Positions 36,731-46,322 of a stretch of DNA of 55,466 bases are shown one piece after another (positions within the stretch are counted from its first letter, which is position 1; each line of letters opens with the position of its first letter). A model generated the notes under the pieces. The model did not search any database. It was not told where the DNA came from and saw only the letters and a list, made by a program, of their open reading frames with translations. The stretch is from Candidatus Howiella intestinavium (GTDB lineage: Bacteria; Bacillota; Clostridia; Oscillospirales; Acutalibacteraceae). The position numbers were made by a program, and so were the translations under genes. The stretch is from contig CAJFVX010000015.1 of the NCBI GenBank assembly GCA_904420585.1, forward strand, positions 1 through 55,466, read 5' to 3'.

Positions 36731-39505
36731 CTAAGCCCCGCGGGCCAGGATTCTGCAGATGGCCATGACGTCCGAGATGGTGATGCCGTCCCGGCCGTCC
36801 ACATCCCCCCGGGCCAGCTCTTCCGGGGTGGGCGGGATGTCGGCCGCCTTGCGGGCCAGAACCCTGCAGGCCGCCATGACGTCGGTGATGTCCACACTGC
36901 CGTCGCCGTTCATGTCCCCTTTTAGGATTGCATCCAGGGCGGGGATAACCAGCGACAGGGTGACCTGGGCCGTTTCTCCCTCATAGGTCAGACCGATGGC
37001 GCCGGTGATGCTGCCGGCCGCGCCCGCAGTGGCTTCCTTCTTCTGGAAGTCCTCTGTCCAGGCGATGTCAATCGCTTGGTTATCCACGGCCGCCTTCACA
37101 GCGGCCAAGATATCCTCCGCCGTGGTGGCGTTGGTTGCGCTGAAGCTGCCCAAAATTCCTTGGGCCGCAGCCTTGGCCTCCTCCAGGGTCTGGGACTGGC
37201 CGCTTTCGTCCACCAGGGTCAGGGTATAGCTGTTTTGATACCGGCCGTTGGGGGAGGTGACGGTGATATCCAGGATGGTTTCGGTTCCCTGCACACGGCT
37301 GGAGACCTCCACCCTACCGGAGGCTGCAAAGGTGATGGCCTCCACATCCACCGGTCCGTCCACCGGCACCTGGCAGCTGTCGGTTTTTGAGAAGTCGGCC
37401 AGGACTTCCCCGTCCAGCCGGGCCGTCTGTAAGGTGGCGTCACTCTGGCCGGCAAAAACTTCGGCAAAGGCCTCTGCAATGGCCCGGTAGCCGTTGTCGT
37501 CGGGATGGATGCCGTCCCGCTGGAACCATTCGGGATGATTTTCGGTGACGGCGCTTATGTCCACAAAGGTAAAGCCGTATTCTGCGGCCAGCCGTTCCAC
37601 CATATCCGATATGGTCACATTGATGGCCGTATAGCGGGCGGAGGAGGGGTCCAGGTAGTACCAGGCCGGGGAGGCCAGCACAATGGTGGGATCGCATTCC
37701 AGGGCGGTGTACTCGGCGATGAGCTCCCGGAAGTACCCCTCGATTTTATCCTTGCAGTTGTCCCAGTTGGCCACCTGGGCGTCGTTGGTGCCCAGCATAA
37801 TCAGCACATAGTCCGGGTTAAACTCCTTGCTTCGTTGGTAGGAGGTGGTGCTCCAGTAGGGATAGTTCCCGTTTTTGGAGACGGTGGTGCCGCCCACGCC
37901 GCCGTTGTAGACCCAGTAGTCCTCCCCCAGGATTTCCTGGAGGTTCACGGGATAGGACTTCTCGGCCACCCCGCCCCAGGTGATGCTGTCTCCCACGCAG
38001 GAGATGCGGATGGGATTGGCAAGCAGGGTTTCTATGGCATCCTCGGCCGCCAGCAGGGTTTCGTAGTTGGATACGGCCAGCTTCTCCCGGCCGGAAAGGG
38101 CGTCAAAGGCCGCCCGGGCTTCCTCGACCGCCTGCCGGTCGCTCATGGAAACCTTAGTGGAAATGGCCCCGATGGCCGCCTCAGCCTGGGAAACGGCCGC
38201 CGCTTCGTCCTCTGTAAGTTCCCCGTCGGCGTACACCGTTACCGTATATACCGCCGTCTGCCCGTCGGCCGCCGTGACCGTATAGGATACAGGCTCAGTG
38301 AAATCCACGGCCTGGCCGGATGCTTTATCGCAGGAAGCGCCGTCGGCCAGCCGGAAGGCGGGCTCCAGGGCCGTAAGGTCGGTGCCGGCCGGCATGAGCA
38401 GGTAGATGTCCCGGCCGTCTTCCAGCGTCCGGCCGCCCTGGATTTCATAGTCGTACAGGGATGTATCGTTGGCGCTGCCCAGTTCAAACCGGGCGTCCCC
38501 GAAACAGATGTGGTCGTTGACGCTGGTGCCGCCGCAGTCCTCTTTGATGGTGAGGGTTTCGGCGCCGTAGGGAATGGGCAGGGAAATGGATTCACAGTGG
38601 GTGAAGGTAAGGGGGTCGGTTTCATAAACCAACACGCCGTCGATGTACAGGCTGACTGTATTTTTCTGGTCGTAACTGCTGCCCTTTTTGTGGTCGTTGA
38701 TACCTACGGCTGTCTGGAAACTTTCGGCGCCGTCGGGAATGGGGATGTCCAGCACGGCGGTGGTTCTGTCGTTGGGCTCCAGGCCGAAGCCTTTGGTATA
38801 CTCCACCCCGTCCAGCAGAATGGGTTGGTTTTTACAGGTGCACAAATCGAAGGTAAGGGTGCCGCCCGACTGGAAATTCATGTCGATATGATCCGGCTCG
38901 GCGTGCTGCCGCAAATCAAAATAGTCCATGTCCGAGACAAAGGCCACCGGCTTATCATAGCCTATCGTCTCCCTCTCGGTGGAAGCCGCAAGGATATAGT
39001 CCACGGTAATGCGGTCGCCGCCGGTTTCCGACAGGGCGGTGGTCTCCAGCCGGAAGATATTTTCCCCTTCCCTTAGCGTCACATTTTCTGCAAGGAAGGT
39101 GACCATATCGTTTTCGTTGCCGTAGGTCCGGTCGTTGAAATTCCGGGGTTCCCCCACGGCCTGCCCGTTGAGGTACAGCTGGTTTGTGCCGCTGGTGGGA
39201 TGGATGCGGTAGACATAGGAGAGGTCGTAGGTGCCTTCCACAGGGATATCCAGGGTCAGCTCCACATAGTTTCCCACCACGCCGGCCGTATTTTCCACCC
39301 GGATGTAGCTGCCGGATACGCCGTTGCCGTAGTCGAAATAATCCTGTGTGGCCCCGTCGTAGTAAGCGATGTCCTCGGCCGCCATGTTTTCGGTTTCAAA
39401 GATGTACCGTTCGGACAGCACCCTGTCGGCCGAGGCCGGCAGAGACATAGGCAAAACGCCCCCCACTATCAGGGTGCTCAGCACAACGGATAATAGTTTT
39501 TTCAA
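36731..39505 (-). CDS. Secreted SGNH/GDSL hydrolase with CBM-like, NPCBM and dockerin modules
   Basis: 924 residues: a signal peptide (about 1-26), a CBM6/35-like jelly roll (35-172), an NPCBM-like module (190-345), a short beta-sandwich (355-430), a helical spacer (430-495) and an SGNH esterase (500-710). The esterase has Ser507 in CVGDS, GGVGG, LGTND and the D664/H667 pair in RDGIHP. Two dockerin type I repeats follow (about 861-924, GDMNGDGSVDITD and GDVDGRDGITISD). It probably deacetylates or de-esterifies a polysaccharide outside the cell. AraC genes lie on its flank. Confidence 0.9.
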   Translation of the reverse strand: MKKLLSVVLSTLIVGGVLPMSLPASADRVLSERYIFETENMAAEDIAYYDGATQDYFDYGNGVSGSYIRVENTAGVVGNYVELTLDIPVEGTYDLSYVYRIHPTSGTNQLYLNGQAVGEPRNFNDRTYGNENDMVTFLAENVTLREGENIFRLETTALSETGGDRITVDYILAASTERETIGYDKPVAFVSDMDYFDLRQHAEPDHIDMNFQSGGTLTFDLCTCKNQPILLDGVEYTKGFGLEPNDRTTAVLDIPIPDGAESFQTAVGINDHKKGSSYDQKNTVSLYIDGVLVYETDPLTFTHCESISLPIPYGAETLTIKEDCGGTSVNDHICFGDARFELGSANDTSLYDYEIQGGRTLEDGRDIYLLMPAGTDLTALEPAFRLADGASCDKASGQAVDFTEPVSYTVTAADGQTAVYTVTVYADGELTEDEAAAVSQAEAAIGAISTKVSMSDRQAVEEARAAFDALSGREKLAVSNYETLLAAEDAIETLLANPIRISCVGDSITWGGVAEKSYPVNLQEILGEDYWVYNGGVGGTTVSKNGNYPYWSTTSYQRSKEFNPDYVLIMLGTNDAQVANWDNCKDKIEGYFRELIAEYTALECDPTIVLASPAWYYLDPSSARYTAINVTISDMVERLAAEYGFTFVDISAVTENHPEWFQRDGIHPDDNGYRAIAEAFAEVFAGQSDATLQTARLDGEVLADFSKTDSCQVPVDGPVDVEAITFAASGRVEVSSRVQGTETILDITVTSPNGRYQNSYTLTLVDESGQSQTLEEAKAAAQGILGSFSATNATTAEDILAAVKAAVDNQAIDIAWTEDFQKKEATAGAAGSITGAIGLTYEGETAQVTLSLVIPALDAILKGDMNGDGSVDITDVMAACRVLARKAADIPPTPEELARGDVDGRDGITISDVMAICRILARGA

Positions 39506-39654
39506 ATTTTCTGCCTCCTTTGTAGCTTTTTTGCTCTGTTCTTATCTTAATACGTTTATATATTCAATTCAATAGTCGAATAAACCAAATTGATATTGCA
39601 TATCTAAACACGGGCTGCTAAAATAAAAGAAAAACGGGGAAGGAGGGGGAGGCC

Positions 39655-40503
39655 TTGCGGCGCATCTATGAATATAGCGACGCCAATTTTGTCTACCACC
39701 ACAGTATAGACGATGTCCCGGCGCCGGAGGAGTACCCCATGCACGCCCACGATACCCACGAGCTTTTTTGCTTTATGTCCGGCCACGGCAGCTATCTGGT
39801 GGAGGGAAATCCCTACCCCCTGCGGCCGGGGGACATTATGCTCATGCGGGCATGGGAAACCCACAAGCTGCAAATCCAGTCCGACCGGCCCTACGAGCGC
39901 CGGGCCCTGAGCTTCCGGGATGAGGCGGTGCGGCAAATCCCGGGAGGCGACCGGCTGCTGGAGCCCTTTTTGAACCGGGGGCTTGGCAGACGGAACCTCT
40001 ACACGGCGGCCGAGCTCCACGGCAGCTGTGTGGAGGCCTGCTTTGCAAGCATGGAGCGCCTGGCCGCAAAGGGAGAGGGGGCCCTTGCCTTTTCCAGCTT
40101 TCTTTACCCCATCCTCTGCGAAATCCGCAACCGTTTTTTGGAGTGGGGCCCCGAACCCCAGCGGCCCCCCGACCTCACGGCCGAGATTGTGGAATACATC
40201 AATCTGCACCTGTGCGACGAACTCTCCCTTTCCAGCATCAGCAGCCGGTTTTATATCAGCAAAACCCATTTAAACCGGCTGTTCCGGCAGGCCATCGGGT
40301 CGTCGGTCTGGGAGTACATCCAAATCAAGCGGCTCATGCTCTGCCGGAGCAAAATCGCCGGCGGCATGCCGGCGGTAACGGCCAGCGCCCAGTGCGGGTT
40401 TCACGATTATTCCGCCTTCTACCGTGCCTACCGCAAACTGTTCCATGCGGCTCCCTCTCAAGATCGCGCCGATTTAACCGGCGTGGATTTTATCATGAAA
40501 TAA
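39655..40503 (+). CDS. AraC-family transcriptional regulator
   Basis: A 282-residue regulator: an N-terminal cupin sensor (MHAHDTHELFCFMSGHGSYLV) and a C-terminal pair of HTH motifs (about 180-275, SSISSRFYISKTHLNRLFR and HDYSAFYRAYRKLF). The start is TTG at 39655, with AGGAGGGGG just upstream. It is divergent from the SGNH-dockerin gene, so it may control it. The sugar inducer is not visible. Confidence 0.9.
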   Translation: MRRIYEYSDANFVYHHSIDDVPAPEEYPMHAHDTHELFCFMSGHGSYLVEGNPYPLRPGDIMLMRAWETHKLQIQSDRPYERRALSFRDEAVRQIPGGDRLLEPFLNRGLGRRNLYTAAELHGSCVEACFASMERLAAKGEGALAFSSFLYPILCEIRNRFLEWGPEPQRPPDLTAEIVEYINLHLCDELSLSSISSRFYISKTHLNRLFRQAIGSSVWEYIQIKRLMLCRSKIAGGMPAVTASAQCGFHDYSAFYRAYRKLFHAAPSQDRADLTGVDFIMK

Positions 40504-40523
40504 GCCCATTGGCGCATAGGATA

Positions 40524-40562
40524 CGCCCGCCCTCTGCCCCCGGCAGAGGGCGGGCGTTTTTT
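40524..40562 (+). terminator. Terminator after the AraC gene
   Basis: A perfect 15-bp stem (CGCCCGCCCTCTGCC / GGCAGAGGGCGGGCG) with a CCC loop and T6, 21 bases after the stop. Confidence 0.92.
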
Positions 40563-40702
40563 GCTGCCCAGCCGACATCTGCAGCAGCTACACAGCAATA
40601 TACTGTATTTTTTGCGCAATATAGGGAGTGGAATTAGATAAAATCACGGGCTATACTAGGGGCATAGGATAGCAGCCACGCGGAGCTTGTTCCTGATGCT
40701 GA

Positions 40703-40852
40703 CCGACTGCTGCTGGCCGGGGGCAAGCGGCCCCGGCCAGCAGCATACCTACGGACGACGAGATGCTGCGGGGGGACATGAACGGGGATAATCGGTTCCT
40801 TATCGACGATATCATGTCCATATGCAGGGTATTGGCCGGAAAGAAGCAGCGA
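40703..40852 (+). pseudogene. Orphan dockerin fragment
   Basis: The frame after a TGA at 40700 reads a Pro/Ala linker and then LRGDMNGDNRFLIDDIMS and ICRVLAGK, a single dockerin type I repeat close to the one in the SGNH protein. No upstream domain is left. A 12-bp perfect hairpin (40711-40742) lies in the linker part. The rest of 40563-40978 contains a second hairpin near 40868-40890 and no gene. Confidence 0.6.
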
Positions 40853-40978
40853 CCAGATGCAAAAAGCCCCGGCCGGCTGTGACCAGCCGGTCGGGCCTGT
40901 ATGCAGAGGGCCTGTAAAAGCCTAGGTTCCGCAGCGATGCGCCGGGGCGCGCCTATGGGATATTGTCTATAGGGCATC

Positions 40979-41854
40979 TCACTTGGAACGCCACAGCTTG
41001 CGGAAGTCCCGGGGAGAACATTCGGCGTGCTTTTTAAAAATGGCGCTGAAATGGTTGACGTTGGGCATCCCCACCGCCTCGGCGATTTCGCCGATGGACA
41101 AATCGGAATTTTTCAGCAGGTCCTTGGCCCGGCTCACCCGGCAGCGGATGAGGTAGTTGCCCGGGGTGTCGCCGGTATACTTTTTAAACTCCCGGGACAG
41201 GTGGTATTTGCTGAAGGATACAGCGGCGGCCATGTCGTCCAGGGACAAGGGCTCGCTGAAATGCCGTTCGATAAACTCTATAGCCTGGCGGATAACGGCG
41301 GGAATATCGCCGTCCTCCTGTTTCGGCCCGGCCGCAAGGCTTGCCAGGATAAGCTCGGTCACAAGATCCAGCAGCAGCCGGGAGTTGAGCAGCTCCATCT
41401 GGGGTGGGGTTGCCTGGTTGACTTCCAGCAGCTGCCGGAGAATGCCGGGCAGGGGACTGCCCTCCGGAATATCCAGCGCCGGCTGGGCGTGGTTTTGGTA
41501 ATAGGCGTAATATCCGTCGCTGGTAGCGCCGTAAAAGTGCACCCAATCAAATTCCCAGGGCGCGGGGCCGTCGGGCTTATATATATGGTGCTCCATGCAG
41601 TCGATAAACATGGCGCTGCCGGGGGCAAGGGTATACTGCCGGCCGCCGTACTGCAGCTTTCCGCTTCCCGACTGGGTGTAGATAAGCAGGTAGGAGGGCA
41701 GGGCGGAGCGCTCGGTGTAGTAGCCGGGCAGGGTTTTGAAGTGCCCGATTTCCTGCACGTGGAAAAAAGCCCGCTTGGCGGTCAGGCTGGGGGTGCCGAT
41801 GATGCGCACTGAATCGTCCGTCCAGTCGGTGGTGTAGGTTTCAAAAAAACGCAT
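40979..41854 (-). CDS. AraC-family transcriptional regulator
   Basis: 291 residues: a cupin-like N-terminal sensor (SGSGKLQYGGRQYTLAPGSAMFID) and two C-terminal HTH motifs (LDDMAAAVSFSKYHLSREF and IGEIAEAVGMPNVNHFSAIFKK). The start is ATG at 41854, with GGAAGG about eight bases upstream; a longer frame upstream lacks support. It is divergent from the isomerase-like gene and probably controls it. Confidence 0.9.
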   Translation of the reverse strand: MRFFETYTTDWTDDSVRIIGTPSLTAKRAFFHVQEIGHFKTLPGYYTERSALPSYLLIYTQSGSGKLQYGGRQYTLAPGSAMFIDCMEHHIYKPDGPAPWEFDWVHFYGATSDGYYAYYQNHAQPALDIPEGSPLPGILRQLLEVNQATPPQMELLNSRLLLDLVTELILASLAAGPKQEDGDIPAVIRQAIEFIERHFSEPLSLDDMAAAVSFSKYHLSREFKKYTGDTPGNYLIRCRVSRAKDLLKNSDLSIGEIAEAVGMPNVNHFSAIFKKHAECSPRDFRKLWRSK

Positions 41855-41950
41855 AGGGCGCCTTCCTTCCTCAGTTGTATGTATCTGTATCCTATTATAA
41901 ATAAGAAATACAAATTTGCAAACAGAAATCCAAAATATGGGGGAATTCAC

Positions 41951-43447
41951 ATGAAGCATCCTGTAGCCCGGCAGCGGGCGAAAATCGGCCTGTACACGGT
42001 TGGCCTGCGGGCCTACTGGGATCAGTTTCCCGGCCTGCGGGAACGGCTGCTGCACTACGGCGGCTTTATTGCAGAAAAGCTGGAAGAAACCTGCGACGTC
42101 TGCTACTTCGGCTTGGTGGACGACCCGGCTTCCGGCCGGGCGGCGGGGGAATACTTTGCCCAAAAAGGGGTGGATTTGCTTTTCCTCCACGCCGGCACCT
42201 ACTGCACCTCGGCCTCTGTCCTGCCTGTCCACCAGGCCTGCGGCGCGCCGGTGGTGATTCTCAATTTGCAGCCCACGGCCGCCATGGCCTACGACGTCAC
42301 CGGCACAGGGGAGTGGCTGGCCAACTGCGGCGCCTGCCCGGTGCCCGAGTTCACCTGTGCCCTGGGCCGGTGCGGCATCAAGGCGGCTACGGTCAACGGG
42401 CTTTTGGGTATGGACACCTCCTCTGCAGGGGCCGCGGCCGATGAAAACACCGCCCGGCATCCGGCTGCCCGGCGGGCCTGGCAGGAGATAGGGGAATATG
42501 TCCGGGCGGCGGCGGTAAAGCGGAACCTGACAGGAGCCCGCTTCGGCTTCCTGGGCGGGAACTACGCCGGGATGCTGGATTTATACAGCGACTTCACCCA
42601 GCTGCAAAATGAGTTAAAAATCCACATCGAGCCTTTGGAAATGTGCGATCTGCACGCCTGCATGGAGCGGGCCTCCCAAGAAGATGTGTGGGAAAAGCTG
42701 GCCGAGATAGAAAGCTTCTTCCAGATGCCCGCCGCCGACGCGGCCGACCCCATTGTGGCGCGGCCGGAGAGGGAAGAACTGGCCTGGGCCGCCCGGGTGG
42801 CCTGCGGGGAGCAGGCCCTGGTGGAGAGCAGGGGGCTGTCGGCCCTTACCTACTACTACCACGGCGCGGGGGGCAACCTGTACGAGCGCATGGGCGCGGG
42901 GCTTATCGTGGGCAATTCCCTGCTGACGGCGGCGGGCGTCCCCTGCGCCGGCGAGGGGGATATGAAAACGGCGGTGGCCATGAAAATCTGCGATTTGCTG
43001 GACGCCGGCGGCAGCTTTTCGGAAATCGTGGCCGCTGACTACAACCGGGATACCATCATCATGGGGCACGACGGCCCCTTCCACATCCGCATCGCCGCCG
43101 AAAAGCCCCTGCTGCGTTCCATGCGGATCTACCACGGCAAGCGGGGAGCGGGGGTATCGGTGGAGGCCCGGGTGCGGCCTGGCCCGGTCACCCTCTTCGG
43201 CGTCACCCAGACGGCGGCCGGCCGGCTGAAGTGCATCATCAGCGAGGCCGAGGCCATGGACGCCCCCACCCTGCAAATCGGGAATACCCAGACCCATATC
43301 CGGTTTGCTATGGATGTGGATACCTATTACAGCCGGCTGTTTGCCGAAGCGCCTACCCATCACTGCGCCATGGGGGTGGGGCACATAGCCTCCCTGCTGG
43401 AAAAGACGGCCGAGCTGCTGGGCATCGACTGGGTGCGGATTTGCTGA
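41951..43447 (+). CDS. L-fucose/L-arabinose isomerase-like protein
   Basis: 498 residues related to the FucI/AraA isomerase superfamily: KIGLYTVGLRAYWDQFPGL at the N-terminus, a second domain with GARFGFLGGNYAGMLDLYSDF, and a C-terminal EGDMKTAVAMKI block with the metal-binding Glu-type segment. The final HHCAMGVGHIASLLEK fits the family's C-terminus. The exact sugar is unknown. The start is ATG at 41951. The gene stands alone under divergent AraC control. Confidence 0.8.
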   Translation: MKHPVARQRAKIGLYTVGLRAYWDQFPGLRERLLHYGGFIAEKLEETCDVCYFGLVDDPASGRAAGEYFAQKGVDLLFLHAGTYCTSASVLPVHQACGAPVVILNLQPTAAMAYDVTGTGEWLANCGACPVPEFTCALGRCGIKAATVNGLLGMDTSSAGAAADENTARHPAARRAWQEIGEYVRAAAVKRNLTGARFGFLGGNYAGMLDLYSDFTQLQNELKIHIEPLEMCDLHACMERASQEDVWEKLAEIESFFQMPAADAADPIVARPEREELAWAARVACGEQALVESRGLSALTYYYHGAGGNLYERMGAGLIVGNSLLTAAGVPCAGEGDMKTAVAMKICDLLDAGGSFSEIVAADYNRDTIIMGHDGPFHIRIAAEKPLLRSMRIYHGKRGAGVSVEARVRPGPVTLFGVTQTAAGRLKCIISEAEAMDAPTLQIGNTQTHIRFAMDVDTYYSRLFAEAPTHHCAMGVGHIASLLEKTAELLGIDWVRIC

Positions 43448-43470
43448 GATAGGCGGAATCATATAGGACA

Positions 43471-43511
43471 AAAGGCTCTCGGGGAGCACAAATACCCCCG
43501 AGGGCCTTTTT
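43471..43511 (+). terminator. Terminator after the isomerase-like gene
   Basis: A 12-bp stem (AGGCTCTCGGGG / CCCCGAGGGCCT, one G-U) with an 11-base loop and T5. Confidence 0.88.
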
Positions 43512-43595
43512 GCGTCCATAGGGCCGAAACGGTCTTCTAAACCCTTTCTGCGGCTCATATATTTACATCGGACAGCCAAAAGGGAGGTAGAAGAA

Positions 43596-44537
43596 ATGAA
43601 AAGATTTTTACCGGAAGGCCGGCTCACCGGCGATGGGGAACGCCGGACCCTCTTCCGCACGCCGGCAGCCGTGGCGGAGGCCGCAGCCGCCCGGGAAATT
43701 GTGGAGGCGCGGGCCTCGGTCTGCGATGCGTCCCACAACCTGGTGGTGGATTTGGGCTGCATGAAGGGGGTCATCCCCCGGGAGGAGGGGGCCATAGGCA
43801 TCGCCGACGGCCGGGTGCGGGATATCGCCCTCATCTCCCGGGTCAACAAGCCGGTCTGCTTTGTCATAACGGGGGTGCGCACCGACCGGAAGGGGGAGCT
43901 CTACGCCGTCCTCTCCCGCCGGCTGGCCCAGGAGGCCTGCCAGCGGGATTATATCGACGGCCTGCGCCCCGGGGACGTCATCGGCGCCAGGGTGACCCAC
44001 CTGGAGAACTTCGGCGCCTTCTGCGACATCGGCTGCGGGATTTCGGCCCTTTTGCCCATCGACGCCATATCCGTCTCCCGCATCGCCCATCCCGCCGACC
44101 GCTTTTCGGTGGGGGACGACATCCGGGCGGTGGTGCGGGGGACCGACGAGGCCGGGCGGATTTCCCTAACCCACAAGGAGCTGCTGGGGACCTGGGAGGA
44201 AAACGCCGCCCGCTTTTCCCAGGGGGAGACGGTGTCGGGTATCGTCCGTTCGGTGGAGGACTACGGCATATTCGTGGAGCTGATGCCCAACCTGGCCGGC
44301 CTGGCCGAGCCCCGGCCGGGGGTCAGGCCGGGCCAGCAGGCCAGCGTCTACATCAAGAGCCTTCTGCCGGATAAGATGAAGGTCAAGCTGATTCTCATCG
44401 ACGCCTTTGACGCCGATTACGCATCGCCCCCCATCCGGTATTTTTACGAGGGCAGCCACCTGGACGCCTGGCAGTATTCCCCGCCGGGCTGCAGAAAGCA
44501 GGTGCAGACCGTCTTTCTGGAGACGGCCGCAGTATAG
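43596..44537 (+). CDS. S1 RNA-binding-domain protein
   Basis: 313 residues: an N-terminal degenerate S1-like region (about 25-110, VVDLGCMKGVIPREE), then a clear S1 domain (about 122-190, VTHLENFGAFCDIG) and a second one (about 212-270, VRSVEDYGIFVEL). No other domain is seen. It resembles short S1-type proteins of Clostridia. The start is ATG at 43596, with GGGAGG upstream. It precedes sipL and spoIVA on the same strand. Confidence 0.88.
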   Translation: MKRFLPEGRLTGDGERRTLFRTPAAVAEAAAAREIVEARASVCDASHNLVVDLGCMKGVIPREEGAIGIADGRVRDIALISRVNKPVCFVITGVRTDRKGELYAVLSRRLAQEACQRDYIDGLRPGDVIGARVTHLENFGAFCDIGCGISALLPIDAISVSRIAHPADRFSVGDDIRAVVRGTDEAGRISLTHKELLGTWEENAARFSQGETVSGIVRSVEDYGIFVELMPNLAGLAEPRPGVRPGQQASVYIKSLLPDKMKVKLILIDAFDADYASPPIRYFYEGSHLDAWQYSPPGCRKQVQTVFLETAAV

Positions 44538-44632
44538 AAGAAAATTTTCAGCCTGTCCCGCCGATTCCCGCATATTGGGGACGGGACATGAATAAGAATG
44601 CAGTAAGAATGATGTAAGGAGAGGTAGGTACT

Positions 44633-46171
44633 ATGGAGTTAAGACAGACAGCACAGGGCGTAGCCGCCAACGAAGCCCTGTTTGAACAGGCCCTGGAGCA
44701 GCCGGTGGACGTGGAATTCACCCTGCCGGACTACTGCCCCGACATCGCCCGGGTGCTCAAGTGCCGTGTGACGCCCTGGGTGTCCTCCCGGTCGGTGGAG
44801 GGCTCCACCATGAGCATAGAGGGCCGGGCCTCCATCGCCCTTATCTACGCCGACACCGAGGGAAACCTGTGCAGCTACGCCTACGAGTCCCCCTTTGCCC
44901 GCACGGTGGATTTGGGCGGCGCCCCCGAGGGCGGGTGTTCGGTCCATGTGCAGGTAGGGACCGCCTATATGAACTGCCGGCCCGTAACCCCCCGCAAGCT
45001 GGACGTACACGGGGCTTTGACCTTAAAATGCCGGGTGGTCAGCCGGCGCCTTTCGGATATCCTGACCGATTTGGACAGCCCCGACATGCAGCTGCTCCGG
45101 GGCAGCGCGCCGGCCACCACTCCCATGGCGGCCGCGGAAAAGTACATGATTGTGGAGGAGGAGCTGGAACTGGAGGAGGATAAATCCTCCATCCGCTCCC
45201 TGCTGCGGGCCGACGCCCGGGCCCTTTCCTCCGAGTGTAAAATCATCAGCAACAAGGCGGTGGTCAAGGGGGAACTGCTGGTGGAGGTGCTCTACTGCCC
45301 CGAGGAGGGCGGCCGGCCGGAGAAGCTGGAGACCTCCATCCCCCTAAGCCAGATTGTGGACATCGAGGGGGTAAACGAAAGCTGCGACTGCGAGGCCGCG
45401 CTGGAGGTGGCCTCCTTAGAGGTAAAGCCCCGCACGGGGGTGACGGGGGAGGCCAGGAGCGTCAGCCTGTCGGCCAAGGTCTGCGTCACGGTGCAGGCCT
45501 TCTGCAACGCCGACCTGCCGGTGATTTTTGACGCCTATTCCACCCGGTTTGAGACGACGGTGGAGAAAAAGGAAATCGCCTTTGAAAAGCTCATCTGCTC
45601 GGTGAACGAAAGCTTCCTCTGCAAAAAGACCCTGGAATTCTCCGAAGGGGAGCTTTCGGGGGTGGCCGACGTCTGGTGCGACTCCCAGGTTACGTCGGTG
45701 CGCAGCGAGGAGCAGGGCCTGCTTATCGACGGCACGGTGCTCATCTGCATTTTGGGCTACGGGGCCGACGGCTCCCCCGCCTATTTCGAGCGGCCGGTGG
45801 ACTTCTCCTACCGGCACAATATGGAGGAGGCCCCCACTTGTATGCGCTGCGAGCCCCAGGTGGAGGCCGTGGCGGCGGCCTGCACCCTGTCGGCCGGCGG
45901 AAAGGCCGAGGCCCGGGTGGAACTGCACATCACCGCAGCCGTCTTCAACGTGACCAAGGTGCCCCTGGTGACCGGGGTGGAGGTAAGGGAGGACGCGCCC
46001 AAGCAGCGGGAGGAGGATTTGGCTCTCCTCATCTATTTCGCCGAGGCGGGGGAGCGCATCTGGGACATCGCCCGGCGGTACAACACCTCCGCAGACGAAA
46101 TCTCCATGGTCAACGAGCTGGACTGCGAGGCGCTGCCGGATAAGCGTATGCTGCTGATTCCCTGTGTGTAA
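44633..46171 (+). CDS. sipL: SPOCS/LysM protein, SipL-like
   Basis: 512 residues: an N-terminal half with DUF3794/SPOCS domains (about 1-130, 190-310 and 310-430) and a C-terminal LysM (about 460-510, GERIWDIARRYNTSADEISMVN). In Clostridioides difficile, SipL of this design anchors SpoIVA on the forespore and is needed for spore coat assembly. The direct neighbour is spoIVA, which strengthens the call. The start is ATG at 44633, with AAGGAGAGG upstream. Confidence 0.9.
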   Translation: MELRQTAQGVAANEALFEQALEQPVDVEFTLPDYCPDIARVLKCRVTPWVSSRSVEGSTMSIEGRASIALIYADTEGNLCSYAYESPFARTVDLGGAPEGGCSVHVQVGTAYMNCRPVTPRKLDVHGALTLKCRVVSRRLSDILTDLDSPDMQLLRGSAPATTPMAAAEKYMIVEEELELEEDKSSIRSLLRADARALSSECKIISNKAVVKGELLVEVLYCPEEGGRPEKLETSIPLSQIVDIEGVNESCDCEAALEVASLEVKPRTGVTGEARSVSLSAKVCVTVQAFCNADLPVIFDAYSTRFETTVEKKEIAFEKLICSVNESFLCKKTLEFSEGELSGVADVWCDSQVTSVRSEEQGLLIDGTVLICILGYGADGSPAYFERPVDFSYRHNMEEAPTCMRCEPQVEAVAAACTLSAGGKAEARVELHITAAVFNVTKVPLVTGVEVREDAPKQREEDLALLIYFAEAGERIWDIARRYNTSADEISMVNELDCEALPDKRMLLIPCV

Positions 46172-46322
46172 ATTTTCCGCCGGGCAGGCGGTATGACGGC
46201 ATAGGCGGGGCGGAAGGGTCCCGCAGGGGCGGCCGGGGCGGCAGTCTCGGTCCCGCCCAACATCAAAGCGGGAAACCTGCGGCCCCGGGTCGCCGGACGT
46301 ATACCCGCAAGGGGGAGGACAT

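Noticed and set aside
37505-39076. A 523-codon open frame opposite the SGNH gene
   Set aside because: It is antisense to a gene with a signal peptide, GDS motif and dockerin. Its translated sequence has no family sense.
46172-46322. A sigma-E or sigma-K promoter before spoIVA
   Set aside because: Expected biologically, but no convincing -35/-10 pair could be read.
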